Source of the DNA: Citrus sinensis
Lineage: Eukaryota; Streptophyta; Magnoliopsida; Sapindales; Rutaceae
Assembly: GCF_022201045.2 (NCBI RefSeq)
Contig: NC_068558.1
Coordinates: 1,426,001 to 1,490,000 of the forward strand
Reading direction: 5' to 3'
DNA: 64,000 nucleotides
Below the pieces are notes generated by a model. It saw nothing but the letters and a program-made list of their open reading frames with translations, did not search any database and was not told the origin of the DNA. The first letter of the stretch is position 1. Every line of letters starts with the position of its first letter. This document shows positions 1-11,805 of the stretch, one piece after another. Position numbers and translations under genes: made by a program.

Positions 1-3000
1 AGAGGCAGCCCAGAGATTGGCTGCTTACGTTCTTCAGCCTGACCACCAAAACGTCAGAGAGTTCTTCAGTCTCTGCCTCTTCCTCTCGAGGTAAATTCAA
101 TTCAAACTCTTATCGTTTTTCCTATGCATGCTTTAGGTTAGGGCCCATAATCCTGATTTGTTTTGTTTTGCCAGTGGATTTTGCTAGGTTTTCAGCTCTC
201 TTTTTTTTTTTTTTTTTCAAATTTTGGTGCGGCAAAATTCGGTTATAGAATTAATTAATGCCTGTCATGCCTTTGATCCTGATAGAAAACATGCTATTTT
301 TGCTATGCTGGACTGGATAATACAGGGGTATTGATTATGCTGTTGCAAACAATGAAGTTCCTCCCAAAGCTCAAGAATTACCTTCATTATTGAAAAAGGT
401 GATTTATATATATGTATCTCATTTATTTATTGCTCATACGTCCTGTTTTGATCTTCAAGTTTCACTGATTTCTTTGACCACAAAGTATTTGTCTCATCTT
501 CTATTTGGAAAGCATTTTCTATACTGTTTTATGAATGCATCCCTCACGGTATATAGTACATCTACTTGCTTCTTTAACATTTTATTTTATTTTTTTATGT
601 TTCTAATAATTATTTTTGTATGCTATGTAGATTTGCCAACGAAAAAATGATCCTGTGTTACAAGCAGCTATCATGGTGCTGATGTTCTCTGTTAAGGTAC
701 TTTTCAATGCTGCCGTTTTTCGAGACTGAGACATAGTTGAGTTACTCTAGAGTTGATGTTGCTTGCAGTTTTGAACTTCTACCAATGCCTTAGTGTCCCA
801 GTCTGCCTTTCGTTATGTTTCGCATGCTGGGATCTGGTTTGGACTGCAGTGTTGAATTCTTCCTTGTGAAAGATGGATACATTTTTATTTTTAACTTCAG
901 GGTTGTGATTTTGGGACATTGGATGGTTTTCAACCACTCTAAAATCTATGTTTTCTTTGTGCTTGATGTCTCGATTTCTTCAAATGCTTTTATGTGTCAT
1001 TTTTTCCTGGTGCTGTTAAATACCTATCTTAATCTGGAGGGGAAGTTCCTTTCAGTTAAATTCCTATTTGTCTCATACTCTTTACAATATGAACATCTAT
1101 TTAAGAATGCCATAAATCCATGCATTAAATATTCTAAATTTCTTATTTAACTGATATTGTGTTCTGATGGTAGAGTGCTTGCAGAATTGAATGGTTTTCA
1201 GTTGAGGAGGCTCAAGAACTTATCGCTCTTGCTGATGAGGTTGGCTACTAACAATTCTCTAGTGGAGCATGATTACAATTAAAGGCACATGTTATGTTGA
1301 TTTTGCTAACTATCGTGTTTCTGGTTGTTCAGATAGGAAGTGGCTTCTTAGGTCCTTCGATTAATGGCAATTTGGTTTCCACTGTTTCAACAATTATGAC
1401 TAGGTAGGAGTATCTTGAACCAATTTTGTTGTGCTAATATTTCTTTATACATTACATTTGCCTAAAAGTGCTGGTCCTGTTACCTAGGCCCTAGTTAATT
1501 ATTCCTCCAGCTTTAGATTTCTTTTCCTGCTAGGAGTCATGGATTTGTCTATTACCTTTATGCCCAGCAACTACTTTGACGTGTCTTGACTAGTTTAAGC
1601 ATATCACTTTTGGTTCTGTCTTTTAGATTTCTGGTCAGATATTTTGTTGATAATAGTAACTATTTCAATTCGTGTCCGATTTTCATTTATACTTATGTCA
1701 ATCAGATGGAACTTCTATTTGAGGGTAATTGCAAATACAAGGCACCTCAATGGCCACATGTTTCAATGTGGAAGTCAAAATTTTGTTATTTATTCCACAT
1801 AGTTTGGAATCACAATTGATAATGATTGCTATCGATAAAGGACATTGTTTGAAAGCTTTCCTTTTCTTCCTCTGTCTGCTCAGGTTCTATCCACTGCTGA
1901 AGATGGGCCAGATTCTTGCTTCTCTTGAAGTTGAGGTGGTTTATAATGATATGGCGGCTTATTTATTTTATTATTTGGGTGGGATGGAAAATCACCAAGG
2001 GGATTATTTGTTTGAAGTGCAGTGGGTCATTATGTTCTTAGTAATTGAAGGGGGTTGCTGTTATTTTCCAGTTTTTTTGGTACAAAAAATACTTAAAGCA
2101 TACATTAATCTATGTTTCCTGCCATGCAGCCTGGATATGGAGCATTCATGATTGATTTCCATATCTCCAAGAATATGATACAATCCACAGAAGAAAAGAT
2201 TGTAAGCATCTTTTATTTAAATGAGATTTTCAAATTATTTTAGTGTGCAGCATGTCAAGCAAAGTCCTTTTTACTTCCTAAGCGGGATTTATTTATTTAT
2301 TTAGCTTGATCATATGTAATTGAAATTTTTGTTGAGGATATTGAGTTTCGCTGGATCAAAGTCTATTCCTATCTTAATATATGTAATGCTCACTCATAGT
2401 GACTCAATTTAGGGTTTTTTTTTTTTTAGCATTACAATTGCTAAGTAAATTTTTCAGGGAATATTTACGAATTTGAGCATGGCAGGCTGATGTTAATAAT
2501 TTCTTCTGTTTTACCCACTGTATCTTGTTCTGTCCTTGCATAGGTGACTGCATTGATATGTATAATATGAGGTTGATTAGAAAATTTGTAGGACAACATA
2601 GCATAATGTAGATTGTCAATAGTAGAAATTAGCAATTGGCATGCGTATACTGTGTCTAGTTATAACATTTCATTGAGATAGCAATGAGATAGAACGTTTC
2701 ATTGAGATAGTTATAACATTTCATTAAGATAGCAGTCATCCATGCTTTTGTGTCTAGTCTTTTGGGATTTGTGTCGAATGCACTTTGCTTTTGTTAGGAT
2801 ACATTGAAGTTCATGTAATGGAGGCATTATACTCACTTTTTAATAGGTACATATATATATATATATATAAATTAGACCAAATTAAAAGAGAGGAAAAACA
2901 CATATTCCAATTGAAATATCTAGTTGCTTTGACTTTTTCCCTTTTACATTGGTAGTCAATATCTAGAAACAATTGTTATGGGAATCATTGCACGTCTCTT

Positions 3001-6000
3001 TTTTTGTTTACCCTTTCCCATTCTGCGTGCAGCGGTTATTTGTAGCACAAACAGATAAAACGGAGACATCTGCTTGCGTTATAAGTCCGCAACATGTGAA
3101 GTAAGAATTACATATATACATACTTTATATTCCATTTCTTTTTCATTGGGTAGAGTTATTTTGGATCGTTTTAATCATTTTCTTCTTTAACATCTGTAGC
3201 TTTATTTTGAACGGAAAGGGAATTGAGAGAAGAACTAATGTGTTCATGGTTTGTGCAAGCACACATAGTTCTTGATATTTTATTTATAAAGTGGCACGTT
3301 ATCCATGTAACATAGGCTTAATTGAAAATTTCTTTGTTGTATTTCTATACTTCATCAGGACCCTGGCCCACAGTTGCCGACTAATGTGTGTCCAATGCTA
3401 AAATATGGAACAAATCTTCTTCAAGTAGTGGGTCAATTCAATGGTATGGTTTAAAACATGTTTTTATGTCTATATATTCCTGTTTCATTAGTGATATTGC
3501 TCTTACAGATATTGTGGACATTGTCAAGGTCATTATATTATAATTGTTGCTGTTATGAGTATGGCATCATCACTCGAGTCTTCTAAGCTACAAGATTATG
3601 TGCAGTCTGGTATTACCATGCAGGATTCAGGTATGCATTAGAGGGAAGAAAGATGACACACAACACTTTAGCCTATTCATTTTTTCATTATCATGACTTC
3701 ACAAGTTAGTACTTTTTAGGCAATCTGCATTTACGCATGCTATTGCTTTTATTAATTTTGTTCCTTTTGTTGTATTAGACTCTGATCTAATTGAGGGGCC
3801 ATCACGAATATCACTTAATTGTCCCATAAGGTATGCTACGAACTGCAAGTTATTCTTTTTCCATTTGTGGCTAAGTAATCCAACACTTTAACCTCTGATG
3901 GTGTAGGGAGGGAGGTACTTGCATGTGACAATATTGTATGGCTCAACATTCTAAGATCTAGAACACTGATTGATGTTTATATGTGCATGGGTTTGCAAGT
4001 TCATTATTTCTATAAATTGGATCTAAAGATGATAGTGGCCTAACAATGTGGGCTGTCCCTATTTGGAAGAGACACGTGTGCTTCCCAGATTTCCATTACC
4101 TTTCCACTAGGTGGCCTAAAACCTTATCTTCCTTTGAGTTGCATGCTAATCATATATCCCCTTTTTAATGGGGTTTATGTCTGTGAGTTTAACATCCTAT
4201 TTGTTAAACCAATTGTAACACATCTTCAAGATAACCTTTCTGTCATTTCTATGGATATTTATGTGTAAACATTTCATATTTCTCCATTTGTTGCTGTGAA
4301 GATTTGTTGACTGACTGCATTCCCCTTCTTGACAGTTATAAACGTATAAACACTCCTGTAAAAGGACATTCATGCAGACATCATCAGGTGTGTATTCCTT
4401 ACGGTAGGACGCATTTTAATGAGAAGCAACACCATGTAGGAAACTGCAATCGTGTATACTGTTATTCCATAATTTTTATCTGTTTTCTATTTATAACCAA
4501 CAAGCTATTGGAACTCTGTTTTGATTTATATATGTGTCTACTTCTGTTTCTTGGTGATAATTCCAGTGCTCCAAATGTTGCGTGTGCTTGAAGTGCACTA
4601 TTTTCATTTCAGCCAAACTTTATTCTGTGGACTTTAGGTGGAGATTTTAGTATCTTTTAGTGGGATAGTATATGGCATGCTATTGTGAGATGGAATCTTA
4701 TTTTCGATAATTAGGGTAAGAGCCTGAAACTTGTATTGAAGATGAAACTCGAAACAGCAAAGTCGACCAGCTGTCCATGAAGTAAACTTAAGCCCTGTTT
4801 GAACTGCTGCCCAGCTAGAGAGTTTGATAACTGCCACAGCTGGGTGTTGGCAGCTGTAATTTTTTATTTTTTGTTTTTAATTTTATCCATTTTTAAACAG
4901 AAATTTATTAATAAAGTCTTACATGACAGCCATAAGCTTTTCCTTGGCAGTTATAGCTTTTGCTCCACATTAGCTGTGGGTTGAAAGCCCCGGCACCTCG
5001 CTGCCAACCACTAAACAGGCCCTTATTTACAATAATTATGGATTACTCAAATTTGCAACTATTTCTATTAATGGAATTCTCCATGATAATCAAAATCATG
5101 TAAACTGTTGATCATTTTACCTTTTTTTTTGTTGGGATAGTTTGATAGTTTTTTCTTCTTTCTGTTTGGATAGTGTTTTGATTTTAGCAACTATGTCCAT
5201 ATAAATTCAAGAAGACCATCCTGGCGCTGTCCACACTGTAATCAGCATGTCTGCTACACTGACATTCGTGTTGATCAGAATATGGTCAAGGCAAGTAGCT
5301 GGTGGGTTGCACTTTACATGTAGTATTTCGCCATCATTATGTTAACCTGTCATAACTTTTCCAGGTCCTGAGAGAAGTTGGAGAGAATGTTGCTGATGTA
5401 ATTATATCTGCAGATGGATCGTGGAAAGCTATAATGGAAGCTGATGACAATGTGGATCAGGCACATGATAGAATCCTTAGTAGCGAGAAAGAAGGTTGTG
5501 AGCACCAAGAATCCGCTGCTGTTGCAAATTCCAATCCTGTAATTCTAGATCTTACAAAGAATGATGACGAGATTGATGCAATGAGCACTGGCGAAATTGA
5601 AGATGTGAAACCAGATCTTCATAGTCAACCTGTCTCTACAAATTTAACTATGCCATCTGAATTGATCAGTACAGTCCAAGCTGATCAAAATTTTGTTACA
5701 ACAGATGATGACTTCTGGGCTGGAATTTTGTATCCTGATGGTTCCGCTTCCTCTGATGCTAGGTCAGATGGCCAAACAGTTGGTGGCGTTTCTGCACCTA
5801 GTTCAACCAGTTTTATGGTGTCTCCTGTATTAACTGATGCCATTTCTCCTGCATTTAATCGGGAAGTGGATGCTCTTGGCTATACTCATCTGACAACTCC
5901 TGTAATGCAAAGTCTTTGTTCTGCTCCCAATAATCTGCAGATACAACAGACACAATTAATGAATCCAAGTGTCAACTATGAATATGGGAGGTCAGCAGTT

Positions 6001-7003
6001 GCTAGACATCTTAACCGAACTCCAATGGCAGTTCAGGCTCTTCCAGCTGCATCCCATGGTTTTAGTGATATGGAACAGCAGCAGCGGATCTCCAGGTCCC
6101 ACATGAATACAGTCTTGGGGTCAGATATAGCTTCATCCCCATTGCAGCATCAATCAGCAGCACAGGTTAGGTTTGTTAGTGTTTAGTTTAGAAAGCATTT
6201 TATTTTCTACTTTCTTTTACGGTTTTCAATCTTTCCATGGGGATTGGAGTTTTCATGATCTTTCTGTCAACCAGGCTGTTGGCCTTCAAGCTTCAAGTGC
6301 ACTGTCAGGTGCTTACAGAGTCTCTTCTGGTCTGTCAACCAATAATCAGATTTCACATCAGCAGCATCAAGCTCTAAATCCAAGGATGCCTCCATTGATG
6401 AGCCAGTCTACAAGCGCAGCCCAATCATCTTCACCTTACTCACGAACTCCTCAGCAAGGGAGCGTACAAGTTGGGTCTGGCCACCCAGCAATAAATGAAA
6501 GTCGCCAACATGCCAGGCTCATGGCTATTGCTCAGCGACCCTTATCTAGACCCCAGATGACTAGGCAGCCTCCTACAGTGCCAGTTCAAGTCCAAACACC
6601 CAGTGCAGGCCCTAGATATCCTACAACTTCTGTTGGGGTTAGGGGATCAGTAGGGGATCAAAGAGAGAATGTGGGAGGTTCAATGCAATCAGTTATGATA
6701 GATAATCCGACGGATTTTCCTTTAGAACAAAACTGGCGGCCCACAGGCAGAATGCGAGGAAGCCTCTCTGGTAGGGCATATAGTGATGCTCTTAGCCATA
6801 TGATGATTCTTCCAACCCAGCCAGTAGCCCAACCGGCAAGACCGCAACTGAGTCCACCTCCTCACCTCTCTGTTCCAAACCAGCTGCAGGCATTACTTGG
6901 AAATAGCAATACCCGTTTTCCTCAGTTACAAACTAATCCAGTTACTGATCCTGGTAGTAGAGTCTCTGGTACTCGGCCTGAGCGTTCTCATGGTATGCAT
7001 TGA
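1..7003 (+). CDS. PIAL2: E4 SUMO-protein ligase PIAL1/PIAL2-like, 5' partial
   Basis: The gene is cut at the left edge; about 848 codons are visible. Exons: 1-90, 326-398, 631-696, 1174-1239, 1333-1403, 1884-1935, 2130-2201, 3033-3100, 3200-3248, 3359-3443, 3529-3630, 3779-3830, 4336-4387, 5174-5290, 5365-6165, 6275-7003; all phases join. The N-terminal part seen matches the PIAL family (for example GIDYAVANNEVPPKAQELP). An SP-RING zinc finger is split over exons 13-14, with the motifs CFDFSNY and SWRCPHCNQHVC. The last two exons encode a low-complexity tail rich in Ser, Gln and Pro, with an acidic motif VILDLTKNDDEID that resembles a SUMO-interacting motif. Members of this family extend SUMO chains in the nucleus and have been linked to transcriptional silencing. 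Intron 14 (5291-5364) has a GC donor. PIAL1 and PIAL2 cannot be told apart here. Confidence 0.9.
2851..2869. repeat. (AT)n microsatellite
   Basis: A short AT dinucleotide run of 19 bases inside PIAL intron 7. Such runs are common in plant introns. Confidence 0.8.
4791..5022. mobile_element. Tourist/PIF-Harbinger-like MITE in a PIAL intron
   Basis: A 232-bp segment in intron 13 starts AGCCCTGTTT and ends AAACAGGCCC, so its termini are imperfect inverted repeats (8 of 10 bases). It is flanked by TTA on both sides (4788-4790 and 5023-5025). Terminal CTGTTT-type repeats with a 3-bp TTA duplication are typical of PIF/Harbinger MITEs. It has no coding capacity. The similarity of the arms fades after about 12 bases, so the element is old or the class call is approximate. 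Confidence 0.5.
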
Positions 7004-10000
7004 CGTCTGACTTGTCGCGAACAACTGTGCTGTAGTCACGCTGTATACGTGTTTTGAGCTTGGCTGAGTTTGTGTCATATACGGTCACTCCTTAATTTGG
7101 ATGCTAGGACAAACGGTAGGACTAGACTAATTTGAGGCATAAATGTTTGGCTATCAAGACTAGCATGTTACTCCAAATTATACTCCAAAATTATGGCACT
7201 ACTAATCTTTATTTTCACGTAGGTTTAAGTTTAGATGAAATATCTCATTTTAATTCAAATCTCCTAGTTTTATTATATAACTTATTTTTATCATGTATTT
7301 AATTTGAGATTAACTGTCAAAGTTAATTCAATAATTTATTTAAATTAATATTGAACAGTAATAAAAAGTATTTAATTATTTATTCACAATAATATTGAAT
7401 ATTGAACATTTAATTCATGAATAGTAATATAATTTAGGAATAAATATATTATTCACATAATATTTATTTAAATTATATTTAACATAGTCGTGTCTAATAT
7501 TAGACCACCGAAAAACATGAAATTATAAGCAAGTATCAATATAGGTGTTTATTTTTTATCAACTGGACACATAATTATTATCTCTCTACAAGAGTAGTCA
7601 CCGAGGCTTCGTTCGGGATTGAAGTTGGATAATTATAACCTAAAAGATATAATACTTAAGTGTTTGGTAAACAGTAATTGTTGTACATTAAAAGTTACAT
7701 TGATTTAATTTTATATTTTTATGATACAAAATTTATTATATTTTTATTAATTTTGTCAAAATTACTATTTAAAAATTGTGTTTATTGTATATGATTAACT
7801 TTTATTTTAAAATTATAATTTTTTTTCACAATAATATTAGCTTAAAAGTTATAACATCCCAATAACAAACAGAGTCTTAAGTTAAACCATAATTCCATAA
7901 ATGCATCAACTTTCGTCTTTTAAAGAAAATTTCAAATCAATTTGGTCCAAACTGCCAGACCATAATTTTAAGGAAAATGTCAAGACGTAAGCATGATATA
8001 AAAAGGTAAATTACAGATTTATTCATGGCATCATATGTAAATAAATAGTTTTTCCTAGAAAACGTAAATAAACAAACAGTTGTTGCTTAGAGATGGCAAA
8101 ATATAGGTTTGGGTGGGGCTTTTCCAAACCCAAACCCAAGTCCATTTAAGAGAAAGTATAAGGGCATGGTTCGAGTTGGGCTTTCAATTTTTTTTTTTTA
8201 ATTGTTATAAAGTTAAAATTAGTTAATAAATAATAATCAATAAGTTGTTATAATTAATAATAGATTAAAAAAAATATTTTTAAAAAAATAAAAAATAAAG
8301 TAAATAAAAATTTAGAGATTTAATTTTTTAATATTAGAATCTCTAATTTAAGCAATTTCTTAATTAACTAACGCTTAAAAGAGTTTAATATTATAATTTT
8401 AGGTTTTTTTAATCAAATTAGGGATTTAAGTTTTTTTTAAACTTTTTTAATTTTAAATTGTTATTCTAAATTATAATTTTTTTATAAAAATAGCGGGCAG
8501 TTTAGCCTAGCTTTTTTTTTTTTTTTCTCTTAAACCATTGTCCAAGTCCTCATGTGGAGTGCCGGGTAAAAGGACAAGAGCCTAGGCAGGACTAGCTTGG
8601 ACTTTTTATGCTACATCTAATGAAAGGTAAGTAACAACAAAGATTTGACAAGAGTAAAAAGAGAACAAAATTCATACAACCAGCTTTAAATATAGTAGAT
8701 CTTTCAAAAAATAATTTTCAATAAATTAATAATCACGATTAAAAAATAATTTTTATTAGTTTTTTATTTGAACCATCATATTAAATTAATAATCCGATAA
8801 ATTTGTAAGATAATAAATATTCAAATATTCGATTTTTTCACTCATTATATAAATTAATAATCACTTAATTTGAAACTAAATATTTTACAACTGACATCCA
8901 CAGCGGTCCATCACATGCGATCGATGACTTTATGTATCCCTTTCTTTTTTCAGAGTAGTAGCCCTCACAGTCATAGGGGTCTTCCCATATGTAATATTCG
9001 AATGTCCAAATATTACTCATCCTCCGAATGTTTAATATAAGCAATTGGATCAAATTAGACTAATCCAACGCTCTTAAAGTTTTCGCGCACTAAACTTATA
9101 AAATACAACTAAATATAATATTATTTTGCAGTAAAAGATATCTACAAATATATTTCACTGTATGGACATTCGTTAATATGAAGTAAGAATTTGATTAATT
9201 ATTTGATTATGTGCGGTTAATTGTAGATGATTGACGGACAAGATTTGGGTTACTTTAGATTTGTTTGAGGCATCATGGTTACGATTCTAATAATGGACTT
9301 AGCTAAAATATCATCACAAATAAAATTTTTTATTCCCTCATTAAATTTTACTGATTATAATGAGTCCATTAAATATTCTTTATTTAATTTACCTTATTTT
9401 ACCGTTTGTATCTTATTTAATTTTTATTTTATTTTATTATAGTTCAATGTCCTTATTATTGCACTTCAGTGGCCATTCATGAGTTAGTTAAAGTAAATAA
9501 TGGTTGGTGGGTTATTTATTTATTTATTTTTCCAGAAAAGAGGTTTCTTAAGTAGTTAAGACTTAAGAGAATAGAAGAGGTTTGTCTACCGGGACATAAT
9601 TTAATAGGCAAACAACTATTATAACTAGGGCTTTTAACTGTAGTCTGTAGTAAACTAATATTATATTTGGTTGTATTTTAGAAGTTTAGTATGTGAAAGC
9701 TTTGAGAGCATTGGAATGAGATCCAACTGCTTCTATTGAACACTTTACAGGATAGGTAATATCATGGCATTCGATAATTTTAATCTCAGATTTTGATTTT
9801 TTTAAAATTCGAAAAAGTTATATAAAATATAGGATCTTGAACCAAATCATTACTCATGTATAGAAATATTTAAATTTAAGATCCTGAATTTTTACTATGT
9901 ATGCATCTTTATATATATATATATTCTTTCACATGTATGTTCGTGCCTTTGTTTATATTTCACATTCAAGACCAAGACTTTTAAGATAACTTGCATATTC

Positions 10001-10019
10001 CCTCATAAATTGATCTCTT
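7004..10019. other. AT-rich intergenic spacer, no gene seen
   Basis: The stretch after the PIAL stop is strongly AT-rich and holds no convincing coding exon. Two segments look like decayed non-autonomous transposons. In 7601-7874 the ends GAGGCTTCGTT and AACAAACAGAGTCTTA are loosely inverted. In 8090-8615 a TAGAGATGGCAAAA start is loosely mirrored at the right end, as in hAT-type elements. No clean target duplication was found for either. Confidence 0.6.
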
Positions 10020-10500
10020 GATCCTGATGAAGAAGTTCATTTCATGCCAGGAACGGGCGTTAGACAAAGATTGCAACCACCACTGCCACCAGAGTATTTT
10101 GGAAATGCAGCTCAGGGAGAATTCGTATTCATGAAAGCAAGAGATCAAGTTGAGAAACGTGGTATTGAAAATGAACAACATTATCGTTATGTACACAGAC
10201 GAAAAGATAAAGAAGTCCTTGGAGTCTTGGAGAAAAAAAAACACTGAGGTCATACATAGCATGGGGAAGCCTGTTGTTGAAGAAAAATGCTTGCTTAATA
10301 AGTAGTTCGCCGAGGTTGAATGTCTGCGGAAACGATTTTGGGTGGGGAAGGCCAGTTGCTGCCTGTGAGAAGTGGTCCAGCCAACAAGGCTGTTGCGAAG
10401 ATCACCCAGTTTGCTAGAGTGGAAGCAGGGAGTGTCAACGTTGAAGCTTGCTTTTAGCTTGAGACACTGCAAGGTATGGGAAATGATACAGAATTCATGC
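10020..10500 (+). pseudogene. BAHD acyltransferase pseudogene (3' fragment)
   Basis: Reading all three frames recovers C-terminal BAHD blocks in the right order. RQRLQPPLPPEYFGNA lies at about 10060-10112. [12 protein letters not shown], the family's conserved DFGWG motif, lies at about 10313-10346. VRSGPANKA is at about 10368-10395 and a block resembling AGSVNVEAC at about 10425-10453. The blocks sit in different frames; a stop interrupts the last one (VEACF then TAG) and another lies before [11 protein letters not shown]. The N-terminal half with the HxxxD motif is absent. BAHD enzymes transfer acyl groups from CoA to plant metabolites; this copy cannot make a working enzyme. Confidence 0.8.
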
Positions 10501-11805
10501 AGTTTATATCATACTGTTAAAACTTAAAAAGTCTCTCATGCTCTAGAGTTTTCCTTACTAACCATTCATTCTTTGTAATGTGCATAAAAAAATATTATAA
10601 TTAGGTGAAAAAAAAAATATACGACAAAGAGTTAATAAATTAAAAATGGAGTAATACCCCAATAGCACTCGAGAGTTCTCGTTAAGATTTTAAATAGATT
10701 TTGGCCTTATTTCTAATTACTTAGTTTGTTTGAGTTCAAACAAATCAAGTAGTAATAATAATATTATTATTATGATGATGATGATGACGACGACGATGAT
10801 GAAGGACCTATTTATAAATAATATAAAACTTTTAGATGTTTTCATAAATTTTATAGGGACTAAAATACAAAAATAACATAACTTAATTGAGGGTAATTGG
10901 GGATTAAGAAGATTCAATGAAGGTGAGAGACAGCTCTGGGAATTGGATTATGATTCCCAAATTTCCCTAGGGAATCAAAACTACGAGAATTATTCCCAAA
11001 TTATGGACCTGATATTATTTTGATTCTGATTTGAAGATATAATTTTATAAATAGACGCGTCATTACTTTCGATTTTAAAATTCTCATTTCGATTGTTGGT
11101 AAGTAAATACACTACTATATTACTTGCACTAAGAATATTTTCACGATGGTAATTTCGTGGGAATGATTCCTAAATTGTGAGCCCACACTATTTTAATTAT
11201 GATTTTAAGCCATAATTTTACAACTAAATATGTCATTGGTTCTAATTCTAAAATTCCCATTATGAGTGCTTGTAAGTACACAATTATATTACTTGCACTA
11301 AGGAAATTTTCAAAATTTTAAAATAATAATTTTGTAACTACATCTCTATTAAATTATAACCTCCTCATAGTAATGAGAGAAGTTTTATTGCATTTCACGA
11401 TCATAATTCATTGATTTCATAATGCAACTTTCAGAATTTATTCATTTAAATAATTTCATAAATTTTAATAAAAAATTCACTAATTATCCATACAATTAAA
11501 ATGTTTGTGATAAAAAATTCTATTAATAAGAGTTGTAATTGAATAAGCTCCATCTGAAGCTGCAAGCCTACAACAAATGAAGGCTAAAGTTCCTCTCAAT
11601 CCCAAAAGTGGTTTTAGAAATTAGAACCAGAATCACTTTTTTTTTAGTCACAAACTCAGCTTAAACAGTAACTGATGTCCAACGTGGTCTTTACCACTCA
11701 GTTGACAGCCAGTTCAAAGTTGACAGAACAGAAAATAACTCAATTGCACTAAACTCACCGGCCGGAATTTTGATCCTGAGTTATATGTACTAACAAATTC
11801 GGCCA
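10501..11805. other. Intergenic spacer upstream of the WDR7-like gene
   Basis: AT-rich sequence with a trinucleotide-rich tract near 10755-10803 (ATTATT then GATGATGACGACGAC) and a diverged tandem duplication at 10987-11315. The last several hundred bases should hold the promoter of the WD40 gene; I recognise no clear TATA box. Confidence 0.6.
10987..11315. repeat. Diverged tandem duplication, period about 170 bp
   Basis: Copy A (10987-11144) and copy B (11161-11315) share blocks in the same order: an ATTCC(C/T)AAATT start, a GTCATT(A/G) block, TAAAATTC(T/C)CATT, a GTAAGTA block and TATTACTTGCACTAAG near the end. No coding capacity is visible. Divergence is large, so the event is old; it may be part of a decayed element. 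Confidence 0.65.

Noticed and set aside
7601..7874. MITE with GAGGCTTCGTT / AACAAACAGAGTCTTA ends
   Set aside because: The ends are only loosely inverted and no target duplication was found, so it is only mentioned in the spacer entry.
10044..10247. A 67-residue frame read as a small intact gene
   Set aside because: Its first residues match the BAHD block but the rest leaves the family frame; it is part of the pseudogene.
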